The notes under the pieces are model-generated. The model did not search any database, had not been told where the DNA came from, and saw only the letters and a list, made by a program, of their open reading frames with translations. Below are positions 10,510 through 22,852 of a stretch of 64,000 nt of DNA, one piece after another. Each line of letters starts with the position of its first letter. Position 1 is the stretch's first letter. The translations under genes and the position numbers were made by a program. Source of the DNA: Rhynchonema sp. JSB1_4 (taxonomy: Eukaryota; Nematoda; Chromadorea; Monhysterida; Xyalidae); the NCBI GenBank assembly GCA_030248065.1, contig JASAMV010009160.1, positions 1 through 64,000 of the forward strand. Reading direction: 5' to 3'.

Positions 10510-13500
10510 ATGGGCTTGTTAAAGATATCTTGGTAAGTTGAACGAAGTATAATTGATTTGATTTAATGCCTTGGTGCCGTACGTTAGAACGCGGGTTCTA
10601 TTTCTTCACTGACCGAGCCCAAGGCCCGAAAAAATCACTTTCAAAAAGTAATGAGCTTAAAGGGATGTTATTAATTATGTTTGTTCATTGATGTTGAATC
10701 TTCACGTGTTTGCCTTACTATGACTGTGCAAAACCATGTTTAATGCAACAATAAAGCCCTACCACCACAAAGCTATGTGGGGTACCGCACCAGTCGAGAA
10801 TGGTTTTTTTCACTCTGTCCGTAGGGGTTTCTGTTATTGGGAACTCAATCTTGGGGCTCTGCTTTTTTCACCCGGTCCAATTTAAGGGGTTTCTTTTATT
10901 GTGCCAACTCAATTTTGGGGTTCTATTTTTTTAATCGGCCCAATTTCGGGGTTTCTGTTATTGGGAACTCAATCTTGGGGCTCTGTTGTATCACCCGGTC
11001 CAACTTAAGGGGTTTCTTTCATTGTGCCAACTCAATTTGGGGTTCTATTTTTTCACTCGGTCCAATTTAAATTAAACCACTAAGTTTTATCCCTATCAAA
11101 TACCAGAATGAATGATGAATACAAGAGGATCACGCGTGATACTCTTACTCCTCCCCCGCCTATGGAGCCTATGGAAAGAAATTTGGGGTATAAATACAGA
11201 AGAAAATCGGCGGAAATCACATGATGTCACTTTATCCACTTCCTGTCAATTCCTAAACCGGTCAACCATCGAGAACCTGAGCTCAATTATTTTCTCTTTT
11301 TTCTTCTTTACGCCTCGACCTCGCGCCACCATCTCTTTCTTCACATCGCCTGTTTCCGACGTGGCGCATTCAATCAGCAACGTCGTCAGTTTGTTTGCGT
11401 GGTTGGTTGTCGTCGTGGCGCCACGTCGCACACTTTTCTTCGGTTTCGTCGGTTCCGGTTCCGGTTTCTTCCGCTTCTCCCACTCTCGGGTTTCTGTTAT
11501 TGGGAACTCAATCTTGGGGCTCTATTTTATCACCCGGTCCAATTTAAGGGGTTTCTTTCATCATTGGAACTCAATCTTGGGAGATTTACCTTTTCACTCG
11601 GTCCAATTTAGGGGTTTCTGTTATTGGAACTCAATTTTGGGGTTCTGTTTCCGACAATACCAGGGTCGTTTGCCAGTTTTACTGGCTCATTGAGCCAATA
11701 AGAATTTGAAATGAGCCGGTAGATTTTGGCAAATGAGCCAGCAGAATTTCAGTGAGCCAGTAGAATGAGCCAGCAAGCAGTCCCAGAAAGCACTTTCTAA
11801 GGGTGACAAACAGCCAAAACTAGAAAAATTTTCGGGCTTCGCGCGTTTGTTGCTACTTGTCATCTGGTTGTGCACTTAGGGGAATTGCAGTCTTGTTGCG
11901 TTAGCATGTAAAAAGCGGTACGATGTCCTATTAATAATATTCAGAACTTTAGTTTATCGAAGATGGGCCATGTAACTGGCTTTATCGTCAATTTTTAGGC
12001 AACAATATCCTGCTTGGCATCAGAAGGCACCAAAAACACACCAAAATTGTGCCAAATCAACATGTTTTACCCCATTTTAAAATGAGCCAGTAGCTTTCAA
12101 AGTGACCCAGTGGCTCATTTTGATAAAAATCCTGCAGTACAGTAACTTCGAAATCATGTTTGAGCAATTTTTTGGAGGTTATTTCACCTTATTTGAAAAA
12201 CATCAAGGGCCCCCTTAAATTTGATGCAATAGTGCGGCGGGTAGATTTTGTTGAAAGGAAACTCTGAATTTTTCCCCAACAGGAATCTCGCACGTATAAG
12301 CGTTGTGGGCGTGGCCGCCAAGCTGACATATGATCAAAGTGTGTGGACACCGGAACCGACCATTGGCAGGCTGAAATATGATGAAGCAAAGCAGAAAGTC
12401 TTGCCAGGAACGATTGTTTTTCCCGAGCAGGTAGGATTCTTGTCACAGGTTTGAAACACTGTGCCCTAACGTATACTTGCGTATTTTTCCGCAAAATATA
12501 TTTTTGGAAAAAACCGTTTTTTCCAAAAAAACCGTTTTTTTTTTCAAATATTTTTCCAGTACTTAAGGATACCCATGGTCCAAAAACGCCTATTTTGGAG
12601 AGAATTTTATCGGGAAATGGCCTGAAACAGGCTAAAAATGCACTTGCAGATTAAAAAGTGCTCATTTTGAACTGTTTAGCACCGATTTACATTGGTTTTG
12701 ACAACATCCTTTCGCAACCTTTGAAAATATCTCGAAAATTTTTGAAAAAAAACCGTTTTTTTCCAAAAGTTGCCACTTGGAAAAATTTCCGGAAAAATAA
12801 AAACGTATTTTTCCGGGCCTCGGAAAAAACGGTTTTTTTCGAAAAAAACGGTTTTTTTCCGGCCCGCAAGTATACCCTAACGTCCGTAATAGTAGGTCGA
12901 AGGCCGCCCTTCTGCTGTTCACGAATCTCTTGGGTGGCCATCGGTGTCGGCGGGTATGCCGATACCCGATAGTTCATTAAAAAAGCCGATACCCGATACT
13001 TCGGAAATAAACCGATATCCGATAGAGCCAAAATACCAATAAAAACACCGTTTCAATAGCAAAACTGAGGTGGTTTTTCGCAAACGTCGCGCGGGATTTT
13101 TTTTGAGATGGGCATTGAGTACTGCGCGCAACAATTTTTTTCATAAAAATCGTGCTCTGTTGTTGTTGTGTCATGCAGCATGAAAATCAATCCCACCTTC
13201 ATTTTGAAATTCTTTTTGGTCGCACGTAAAACAATGAATATTGCAGAGCTGTTTTTGAATACTTTTTGGGTGCCGATACCCGATACCTTTCGATCCCTAG
13301 TTTGGATCGGAGGCGTGAGAGGTATGTATGATTTTGGTCACCTAAAAAGGTGAAAAAACACCGTTTTTAGCACGTAATTTGGCTAAAAAATGAGGTAAAA
13401 TTAGTGCTTTTTCCAAGTTTACGCCGAAAAAAAATCGGTTTGAAATGCCTATTATGGAATATTATGGTCCAAATGCAGGTTTTATTGGACTTTGGCACTA

Positions 13501-13680
13501 TTCGCGGTTTTTTCACGTAAGTTTGACTGTGATGCCCATGCGCACCCCCACCCACGCATCCCCTTGTTTGATTGTCAATTTCAGCTGCCTTCCTGCCACG
13601 ACGTGACCATCAGTGCCGAGAAAAAGTGGAACAAGGTTGTGAGGACCGTTTTTCGCGCGTTGGACAGAACTTTATCTTAG
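10510..13680 (+). CDS. MIC13: MICOS subunit MIC13-like
   Basis: This is a small inner-membrane protein of the mitochondrial MICOS complex, which shapes crista junctions and bridges MIC60 to MIC10. Exons are 10510-10532, 12283-12430 and 13585-13680, giving 88 codons plus TAG. The phase joins TG|G into one tryptophan codon. The N-terminal stretch ARISVVGVAAKLTYDQSVW matches the MIC13/QIL1 pattern of a hydrophobic segment ending in a YDQ motif. The C-terminal half keeps the LPxxxxxxISAEKKWNKVVRT arrangement that in the family precedes a short amphipathic helix. It is somewhat shorter than vertebrate MIC13. Intron 1 (1.75 kb) contains a minisatellite, and intron 2 (1.15 kb) contains a MITE at 12472-12874. 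The assignment rests on short motifs. Confidence 0.6.
10828..11655 (+). repeat. Interrupted ~60-70-bp minisatellite
   Basis: Units begin GGGGTTTCTGTTATTGGGAA and end near CACCCGGTCCAATTTAA. About four lie at 10828-11070 and about three at 11487-11655. The two blocks are separated by roughly 415 bp of unrelated sequence (11071-11487). The array sits inside intron 1 of the MIC13-like gene. Confidence 0.65.
11660..12140. repeat. GAGCCA-rich dispersed repeat
   Basis: TGGCTCATT/AATGAGCCA blocks cluster at about 11660-11780 and 12070-12120 and face each other. Related blocks appear at about 23585-23690 in an AP3B intron. This suggests an inverted-repeat element of a few hundred bp, but I could not fix its ends or a target duplication. 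Confidence 0.4.
12472..12874. mobile_element. TATACTTGCG MITE with 8-bp duplication
   Basis: The ends are TATACTTGCG and its reverse complement. The target duplication CCCTAACG is perfect at 12464-12471 and 12875-12882. The sub-ends carry mirrored AAAAACCGTTTTTT tracts. It is inserted 34 bp inside intron 2 of the MIC13-like gene. A relative with its own duplication is at 55781-56232. The 8-bp duplication suggests a hAT, P or Merlin type of transposase. Confidence 0.85.
12940..13320. repeat. CCGATACCCGATA repeat
   Basis: Four copies of CCGATACCCGAT or CCGATATCCGAT lie at about 12958-13025 and 13272-13290, followed by TTTCGATCCCTA. The arrangement resembles one end of a hAT-type element. I found no clear partner end, so boundaries are not assigned. 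Confidence 0.35.
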
Positions 13681-14193
13681 CATTTGGTTTGCTGAATTGA
13701 ATCTGTGAGGAATCTTGGCGTTTGATGTTGTTGTGTGATTTGTACATTTGCGCGCTGCGTTGGTCGGACTTATTTTGCGTAGAATCCAGCAAAACGTTTG
13801 TTCATCCGTTACTTGGCTGAATTTCGCGCTGTTTGCATTGTCGGCAATACGCCCTCCACCTTTTTATCCAAAAATGTTTTCAAAGTTATTGATGCGATAA
13901 TGCGAAACGACTTTGCCATTGCCACGCTGCATTCGACATATTTATAGTGCAACACGTGTTCTGCTAGTTTTAGTCATGTACAGGCAGAGGCAAATTATTT
14001 TAATTATCAATTTTTAGTTTTGTGAATAAAAATCACTACTTGCCTGTTGACAGCATTATCATTATACGTCGCTCTGAAGTTGCGATTGCCGCGTGTGGTG
14101 CAGCAAAATTATCTTTCTTTGTATCGGTTGTGTGTGGTTACGACAGAATAGTTCCAAAAATCCATTTCAAAATCAGTGTCATTGGCCTTAAAA
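13681..14193. other. Intergenic DNA, MIC13-like to TAF5
   Basis: No exon or RNA gene is recognised. This is AT-rich DNA between two plus-strand genes and presumably holds the 3' UTR of the first and the promoter of the second. Confidence 0.4.
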
Positions 14194-17100
14194 ATGTCGA
14201 CGCCCTCGAATTCGGTGGACGACGCGGGTGAGCCGCGTAGTGTGGATGACAATCGCAGACAAATGGACGCCATTCAGAATGCTATGCATTTGTTGAAAAG
14301 TTGTGGGCGACAGGTAAAAAACGGTTTGTTGTTTCGGCAAATTTATTGCCGAGTCATGGACAGTGTTCGGTTGCGTGCGAAGCGCCCAGCATGTTGGCAA
14401 TTTTCAGTGTCTGGGTCAAATGTGCAAAATCAAGAGTTGGCCGAATTGAGCTGCGTTTTGGATGTTTCTAAAATTACGGGCCGTGGTTCTTCCATGGTGG
14501 ATTGTTTGTGTTTGGTACAGTAGATCTGAAAAGCGGAGCCGAGGGCGGAGACCACCAGTGATGTTGTCAGGCCACGCCCAACCAGCTGCCGGCGAATTTT
14601 GGTATTGGGGTATGGTATGGCCAACATTTTTGCCAAACCTCTGACAAACACGTTTATTGCCATGTTCCTTGTTCAGGTTGGGCTAACTAGCAAGTGATTG
14701 GGGGAGGGATTTGGTGGCGCGAGCTGGCCACTCAACCCACTCAACTGGGGGCGCTGCACCTCGCCCCAAACGGTGGCTGTTAAGAATCGCAAAAATGTTA
14801 GCCAGAAAGGCCTGTTCATGCGAAGGAAATATCAGTGAGAACAAAGTGCCCAAATTATGGGATCTGTCCACATGAATACCTTTTTTGCATAATAAACTTT
14901 GTACTTTTCCTTTGTTTCAATTTGGGGACGTTTGCTTTTCGGGATGTTTATTTTTCGGGATTTTACCCGAAACTTTCGACCCCACCCGACCCCAACTACA
15001 TCACTAGATCGCTATCAGCGATCGAATAGTTGTATGATACGGTGGCTTATGACGGCAGCCATGTTGAAGCCCCGATACCAAAGGCCTACAATCCTCAATG
15101 CTGCCATCAAGCGTCCCAAAATTTCATATTCGAATCAATTTTCAGGATTTGTGTGAATTATTATCAAAAGAAACATCAGACATGAATGCTGCATCTACGT
15201 GGCGTCTCGACGATAGCTCATCGTTATCCAATTTGGGTGTGAAGTACGTTCAAGATGTTTTCTTTTTAAATTTAATTCGCTGCGATTTAAAGAGAGCACC
15301 GAAATTTTGTTGCAGAAGTTCCACAAGTCTGGCAGATGTTGACAATTTTGCCGGCGAATATTATGAAGTGGTTAGATTTGTGGACGCCGCTGCCGATCGC
15401 TGTAAGGTGATTTCGTGGCGATTAAAAACACGAGTTCTTGCTATTTTTATTCGTTCGTTTGTTATTATTTGATGTTGGCTTTGGTGCAGTGGTTTCTCTT
15501 GTCTTTCTTCCAGAGAGTGCCGATCCTTTTCTCATCAAACCCGAAAACATCGTTGCTGTTTTTGCTGGTCCAGCCTAACGTAAAATTTTTAGTCGATGCA
15601 AATTTTCCTTCTGTGCAAGTGTGGATGACAGAATTCTATGCTTGGATTTTGAGCTCAAGAATATTACAGAAAGTACGTGTTGAACAACCATGGGGACAAA
15701 ACTATTGTTTCAGCCCGAATTATCCGCCCTGCTGTTTCCGCTGTTTGCCAACATGTACCTGAGTCTGTTGTCCGCCGACAGAACGCAGTTAAAAGGTTCC
15801 GGCTTGGAAATTGATCTTTGGTATTCAAAGTACTTCAGTGGTGTTGAGAAAACGGTTTTTCTTGTTCAGCGCACGATTTCATGGTTCAATTTGGGGACGA
15901 GCAGGGCGCAATTTGGCAGTCGGATGTGGCTGAGCTGCGAAAAGTGACTGACACGAATGAAGCCAATGTGAATGAGACTGCCAGAATTATTAGGTTGGGC
16001 ATGGGAATAGAATCGGCTACGATTTTTATGGTTTTGAGTAAATCCGCATTCATTCTGTAACGCTATCAGCTGAACGCGATCACTTTCTAAAATGAACACA
16101 TTGGTGTCGAAAATGACGCCTTTTTCCTGTTGGTCCAGTGCTGTTCTGGTTAAAGTGTTTCACAACTGGCAGAATAATGTCAGAGGTTGTTTTGGTGCTT
16201 GCGGGTTTTCAAATTCGAGAAGTAAATGAACGAACTTGTAACACAGATCATAAAAAATGTGACAAATCAGCTGACCTGGCCGACCATACAAGCGCAAATT
16301 AAACAATAATTTCTGCGATAAAATTTACCACGTTATATAATGGTTTTAGATCAACGAAGTACGCGATGCGCATGAGCAGACCGACACTGGGCGTTTTGAA
16401 ACCGTTCCTAACTGCACATCCGTTGACGGAACGATTTGTCAGAGAGTACCTGCACATTGAACGTTGGTTCAGTTAGTCCTTTGTCAGGAGTCTGACGAAA
16501 TCCATTTCATTATGCTTCAATGTTTCAGCTTCCGATGGCGCGCCGAGGTCTGACGTTTGTGTGGGCGCTGTTTCGGGCAGTTTGATGGGCGAGGCGCAGA
16601 GAGCATGTTCGTCTGCTGAACCTTTTTGGCGATTCATTGTTGGATTCAATTTTTTATGTAGTCGGTCGACATCAACAATGATCAAATCAACAAGTCGGCG
16701 TTGCAACTCTGCTCGTATTCGTGTGTGGGATTAGGATAATTCGTTGAATTCCTTTCTGCGCTGTTTCGTTATTTCATTCTGTTCTGTTTGTTTATCAACC
16801 ATTAGAGAATGTGGGAAGGACAACTTCTTCGTTGGTTTTTGTTGGATTAAATTTTGCAAACTGTCAAACGGCGGGTGTATTTTTCCAGTGAACAAAACGA
16901 AAATGCTGTATGGCGTGCTGAAGGAGGATTTTGCGTCGACATCAAAGTTAAGCGGTGGTGGGGAGGAACAAATGTCGAAGAAGAAACGAGCGCAAAAATT
17001 GCGAGAGGCAAAAGAGAGCAAAAAGAGCAAAGACCCGAACGTGCCACCGTTGAGTCGTGTGCCTTTGCCCGATTGGTTGGTCTCTCTTCATTTCTTTCGT

Positions 17101-20100
17101 AAGCGACTAGACGGGACCCGTGCCCACGGCCCAGCTACAGCGCCGCGCCCGTGCCGTGCCACCCCCCCTCCCGAAGACCCATTAGCATACCCAAAGCTAC
17201 CCGTGAAAATTGACCCGTCCGCACCTCCGAGGGAGGGGGCCACAGACACACACACATACGTCTTCCTGTTTTAGCAGCCTAGTTAAGCGGCTTCATATGG
17301 CGACTATGTCCTATGTCGCGTATAGTTCACCACCCACTTTTATTTGCAATTAAAATGTGCGTGAAACGAAAGTTAGAAGATAACAGTCCCAGGATCCAAA
17401 ATGGCCAATCTTCGTCTTTTATATTGTGCACCCGAATGTTGTCCGAATGTTACCCAAAGGTGAGTACCGATTGTATCACAACAAAGCAAACATTCTGTGT
17501 GATGGTTACCAGGTCGGAAGTTGTGCGCAGCGAGAAGCGGCAAGCGCAGAAAGACTTTGGCAAACGAGTGAAATTGTCCGGTGCACACCTGCCCAGTGTG
17601 TGCATGTACACAATGTTGAATGCCGATGGAGGGTGGGTTTGGGGGAGTCAAGATTTGTTTTGCATTTTTGTTACCTTTTGCTAATTTTAGTGCATCGATT
17701 GCACTTGGATATCAATATTTTCGGCACTCTCTCGCGTCCGAAACAAATCGTTTTGTAGTTAGGGTCTCTGGATGTTAGATCTTGTCTGACAACGATAAGC
17801 ATCGGAACATATTTTTACAAGAAATATAATTCTGCGCACCCATTTTGCCACCTGTACAACACCGTTACAGTATGTCAGCATGTGAATTGAGCGAGGACAC
17901 ATCGATGCTGGCCGTGGGATACGGTAACTCGTCGGTGCAAGTCTGGTCGGCCACAAATGAATCGTTGAAATCGCTCAAACCAATCAGCGAACTGGATCAA
18001 TTGGAACAGGATGCTCGTTAGTGGACAGGGATCGATAAAACCGCTTGACCACAATTCTACTAGTTGGCCATGTGAAACTTGATTTGGTGATTTGACCTTT
18101 TCGGGTTAGACCTTCCTTGTTCACGTATTGAACGTGGTCCTTTATGTCCAATATATTTCAAGGTTCACTCTTTTCCTTATTTGGACGCGCGCAAAGGTTG
18201 TTCGTTAACCAGGTAAGACAACCAATAAACAGCAATAAAGCTGGTCGAAACTACTGCCGACGGCAAGTATCGACGTATTGGTGACAAAGACCGAATCAAT
18301 AACCAAGTTTGATATGTTTCCAATGTGTTTGCAGCCGACATCCACGAACGAATGCTCGACACAATGCCCGGCCGACAGCAACAAACCCTGTTCGGTCACC
18401 ACGGCAGTGTGTATGGGGCTAGCTTCAGTCCCGATCGAAGACTGTTGCTGACTTGCTCAGAGGATTCGACTGGTTGGATGGCGACTATTGATTTTATGTT
18501 GTATTTTGCTGCTATGTACAATGTACTCATCAAGATGTCAAAGATGTTCAGCTGCAAATGCAGTTAGTATCGCTGATGTTTCACCGCCGAATGACATAAG
18601 GTGAGTATTTTCACTCACAGTTCCGGTCGGTACGGTAGTACGTTCGCGAATCATAAATTCATTTTGAAGCAACAGCATAATATGCAAGATCTATAGCGTG
18701 TAGCGCGACTCGATGAACGCACGATTGATTGAATTTTCATTCCAGTTCGTCTGTGGAGCACGCAGCTGTGGAAGAATCTGGTTGTGTACCGTGCTGGCGG
18801 CGGCTTTCCCATTTGGGATGTGCAATTTTGGTATGGCTGTTGTTTTTAAATTTTTGTCAGATTTGCAGCGATTATTGGAAAAATACGTTACAAGCACGCG
18901 GTGGTACCGTGCATCTCACGTTACCGATGGGTTCATGTTTTTTGGAAGTGCCTGTGCCTGTATGGTTATGGATTCCACATCTGATGTTAAACGTAAACTC
19001 AAACTGCATAAGCTGTCGGTGTATTGCTCGCGCCAATGTCAATAACTAGAAACATTGCATTCAATTTTCAGTTCGCGCGGCTACTACTTCGCAACAGCGC
19101 ACGCCGATCGCACAGCTTGCGCGTGGTCAACGGACAGAATGCAGCCCATCAGAATGTTCACTGATCACTTATCGGACGTGTCCGTGAGTTTTTCTCTTTC
19201 ATTTTACATGTTTATGTTTGAGTGCTTTGAAAGAGCACAATCAAAGGAAGTCTGTTTAGGAATATTGTAATGAAGATCTCATTTCAATAGAGTGTACTGG
19301 CCATCTAGATTGAGTAAACCGCAAATTGTCGGAATCCCTAAATAGACTGCTTGACAACTTGAGAATGGCAGAACGATCTAGAAGGTTAGCTTTGTCTATC
19401 CAATTCATCTCTTTAAAGTGCATCGAGTTCCATCCCAATTGCAACTACGTGGCGACAGGTGGTGATGACCGATGTGTGAGGGTGTATGACATGCTCAATG
19501 GATCGTGCGTCCGATTCTTCACCGGACATCGGGTAGGGTGTATTTCGGTTTACATTTGATTTTCATTTTGGTTATGCGAAAACAGTTGGACAAATCATGA
19601 GCAAATTTTGGACTGTTTCGTTTCCCTTCCATCAGAAACATCTTTACTTTCCTGCCGAAGATCAGCCACAAACCACTCAAATTTCAAATAATGAGTTTCG
19701 AACATTTTATTCAATTCACGTGTTGCCTGTAGTCAGGTTTAATCACTCGTGTTCCGCGTGCGCGTGTAACATTCTGGCACCTTGTCTGTAACCCATTATG
19801 TACAAACTTACGAGCAGCAATATCGAAGGACAAAATAGCCAATAGAATAGTTCATAGTTGACTGTCATGTTATCCATCCAAGTGTGTGGTTGTATTCCGT
19901 CTTCCGCCATTCTTCCTCGCAATCTCAATTTCGTTCAGGCGAGCATTTGTCGCATGCGATTCTCAAATGACGGAAAATTGCTGGTCGCCGCAGGTGAGAT
20001 GATCTTCTCGTTCTTTTTGTTTCATTTTGTTGCGAGTCGTACCATGCGTTTCTCAGCTGAATGATTTTGTGCCGTATTTACACACGCAAATGAATAACAA

Positions 20101-22288
20101 AACCTATATCTGAATGATAGAGGCCTCCCAAATAAAAAGCAATTTACTTCATGATATAACCACAAGGTAAATGCACAACATCTGCTGAGCGAATGGTCAT
20201 TGTCGTTCTTATACCGCATCTGAATCATCAGCAGTTGGCCACACACATTGCATTGCTCATAAAAACAGTGCGGAAACCCAGTGCGTTAGGGTGAAGTCAG
20301 CAGCGGAAAAAAGGCGAAATCAACCTTGGTGGTCTGTCCGATTCGGTCTTGCCTTGGTCATGGGACTTTTTGTTGTAAAGTTCTTTCGAGATTTATGTTT
20401 GCCACTGAGTTCGAGTCCAAACCATTGTCCATTTTGTTCAAAACCCTTCGAACTACGTGATTTTCACAAATGGGGCAAATTACAGTAAATGTGGGGTATA
20501 CTGTCGGTTTCTTTTTCAAAGTGTGCGTGTCGGGAAAGGTTTTTTTCAAATGTGGCCAGTAGCGAAAATCGCCACTTGGTCCAGAATCCAAGTGGCGGTT
20601 TGGAAATAGAAGTGGCTATTTGAAGACGGAAGATGAAAACGAAATTCGATTAGCGGAATATCGCTATTCCGTTTTCACCTGGACGCTTTATTCCGCATTT
20701 CGCTTTTGTCTGAACACAGGCCAATCGAGAAACAGGGCATTGTTGGTCCTTGGCCGATCAGCAGGTTTGACACCTGCAATACTGCAGCAGGCAATTAATA
20801 AATTAAGTATGTCTTGCAGCAAGATTGTTTGTATACAGGGCACATTGCATGTCTCCTTCAGACATTGACCTTTTCCTCAAAAAATATGAAGCAAGGCAAG
20901 GTGACATTATGTATACAGTTTAACGTTTGGTCATCCAGGGAAACACCAGATCTGGATGTGAGCCAACAGCTTGGTTGTTGTATTTTACTTTTTATGGTAT
21001 GTTACTGGGTTAACATTTTCGAAAAAATACAAGAAAGGATAAGTACATGCACCTGCGAAGATTGTGGGAGATGAAAACCAGAAAAATGCCATCGAGTTTC
21101 CTAGTACATTGTTTGTTGTGCTCTGTTGCCATGTGATGGCGATATGATACGTAATGCTAAGCCGACAAACATGTTCTGCTGTCCAGATTGTAAATAACGT
21201 CAATATGGTGCGGCCACAAACATGAATCCGCCTGGGATAGCAACTCACAAAACACCAGAAGCTTTGTAAGTTGGCTGCGATCGATTCAAAAACTGTCTAA
21301 ATTTCAGGTTCCGACGGTCGTGTCCTAATTTGGGACGTTGGCCAAAGTCGTCTGTTGGCATCGTTGGCCCTTTGCGACAAACGACAGCCCATTTATTCAC
21401 TCGCATTCACCAGGGACAACACTGTGCTCGCTGCTGGTTCGTTGATGCGGTGTTTGTTTAGATTGAATCGTGTTTGCCAAGCATAACATTGTTGACATCG
21501 ATTATCTGCGTGGTCTATCTCGCGTGAAACATCACAAAAATTACATTGGTCCCATGGTCACTTGTTGGCATATGAAGCTTAATCTGACCCATCTGTTCAC
21601 ACGTTCACAGCAGGCAGGTCTGTTAGGCAAGCTAGCAGTGATGTAATAACACTCGGTTTTGCTCGTTTTTGGCCTGTTTTCAAAGACGGGCGAGGTGCCA
21701 GGCCTCTGGTGTTCGAACGCGTCTGGCCAATTGATCTCCAAAAAGGACCTCGAGCAGATCTTATTGCTCACAAAAGTGCAAGCTAGTGTAAATCAAATCT
21801 AAATGAATACAGTCGACTTTCTCGGTGAGCCACTTTTCTTATCAAATCCATCAAAATTCTCTTGATACGGGCTCACAAAAAAAGATATAAAAATTCAATA
21901 CCGAACCAAAAATTGTTGCAGGCGGTTGTCAACGTATTCACTTTCTCTCCATGGACCATCTCGCTGGTACTACTGATGTCGATGACGTCAGGTAGTTGGG
22001 ATGGTCGTTTCATTGTTTTTGTCGATGGATTGTGTCCCGTGTCCTAAAAAACAGGTTTTTGGGATGGATGAGCCAGATAATACTGACACTAAATTACAAT
22101 CACAGTATCACATTCCAGTCATAAAATTGCCTCTCAAAATGAAATGAACGAGTGCAATTTCTTTTTTCAGAACGTTAATATCGTCCGTGCAACTCACCTC
22201 CTATGAAACCAAGTCAACGCCCGTTCTGTCATTGAGATTTACGCCGAAAAATCTGCTTCTCGCTGTTGGTCCGTTCGATCAGAAATGA
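14194..22288 (+). CDS. TAF5: TFIID subunit TAF5
   Basis: This is the core scaffold of TFIID (and of SAGA in its paralogue). Seventeen exons with consistent phase give 633 codons: 14194-14313, 15146-15243, 15316-15406, 15714-15795, 15870-15993, 16350-16462, 16889-17075, 17513-17632, 17871-18016, 18335-18472, 18746-18830, 19072-19183, 19419-19532, 19939-19993, 21308-21436, 21922-21991, 22171-22288. In order they encode a LisH-like start (about residues 24-50) and the NTD2 helical domain (YYEVVRFVDAAADRCK, ELSALLFPLFANMYLSLL). A conserved NKTKMLYGVLKED segment and a lysine-rich linker ending DPNVPPLSRVPLPD follow, then a C-terminal WD40 propeller. That propeller includes LFGHHGSVYGASFSPDRRLL, FHPNCNYVATGGDDRCVRVYD and GRVLIWD, and the protein ends TKSTPVLSLRFTPKNLLLAVG. 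Length and order match animal TAF5. The region normally holding the last DNTVRLWD-type repeat (exon 16) is divergent. A poly(A) signal lies at 22450. Confidence 0.93.
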
Positions 22289-22852
22289 AGTTCAGGAGCA
22301 GCTATGGTCGATTTTATACTGTTCTGTCTTTTTAGATAAATTTGTTAGTAAACGTTATGCCAAAAAATCAGGACAAAATAACACAATGTGTTCGTTTTAT
22401 GCGGGTTCTGTTTATGATTATGACCATTCTGTTTAGCGTACTGCCAAGGAATAAAATGTGCAAATCGGCTGACGTGATTGGTATTCATTGAAAATGGTCG
22501 CGAAGACCAGCTGCTGACACCATCAGTATTATTTTTCTCTCCACTGATGTTCATTGATGCTGTGATTACTGCGACCGTGCCAATTTCTCGTGTCATAACT
22601 GGGCCTGTTTCGTAACTGTCGTGGGTAATGTATGTGTACCCTTCTCGTGAATGGAAAAATTTGATTAGATCCTCCAGGCTAACCCTCAGGTCATGCCCAA
22701 CGAGTAGTTTGCGCTCATCTTGATGCTATTTCTTATTGGCCGCTCAATGTGCCCATTCACGTGTGGGCACCATCATGAGTGCAAAATAACTGGTCTGATG
22801 TTCTCCACAACTGTGGACCCCACTTTATTTTCAGCTACCACATCCTACAGTT
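22289..22852. other. Intergenic DNA, TAF5 to AP3B
   Basis: No exon is seen. An AATAAA at 22450-22455 probably ends TAF5 transcripts. TCCTACAG ends two bases before the AP3B start codon, so it could be a 5' UTR intron acceptor or, if the organism is a nematode, a spliced-leader acceptor. TTTTCAG lies about 18 bases further upstream. Confidence 0.4.
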
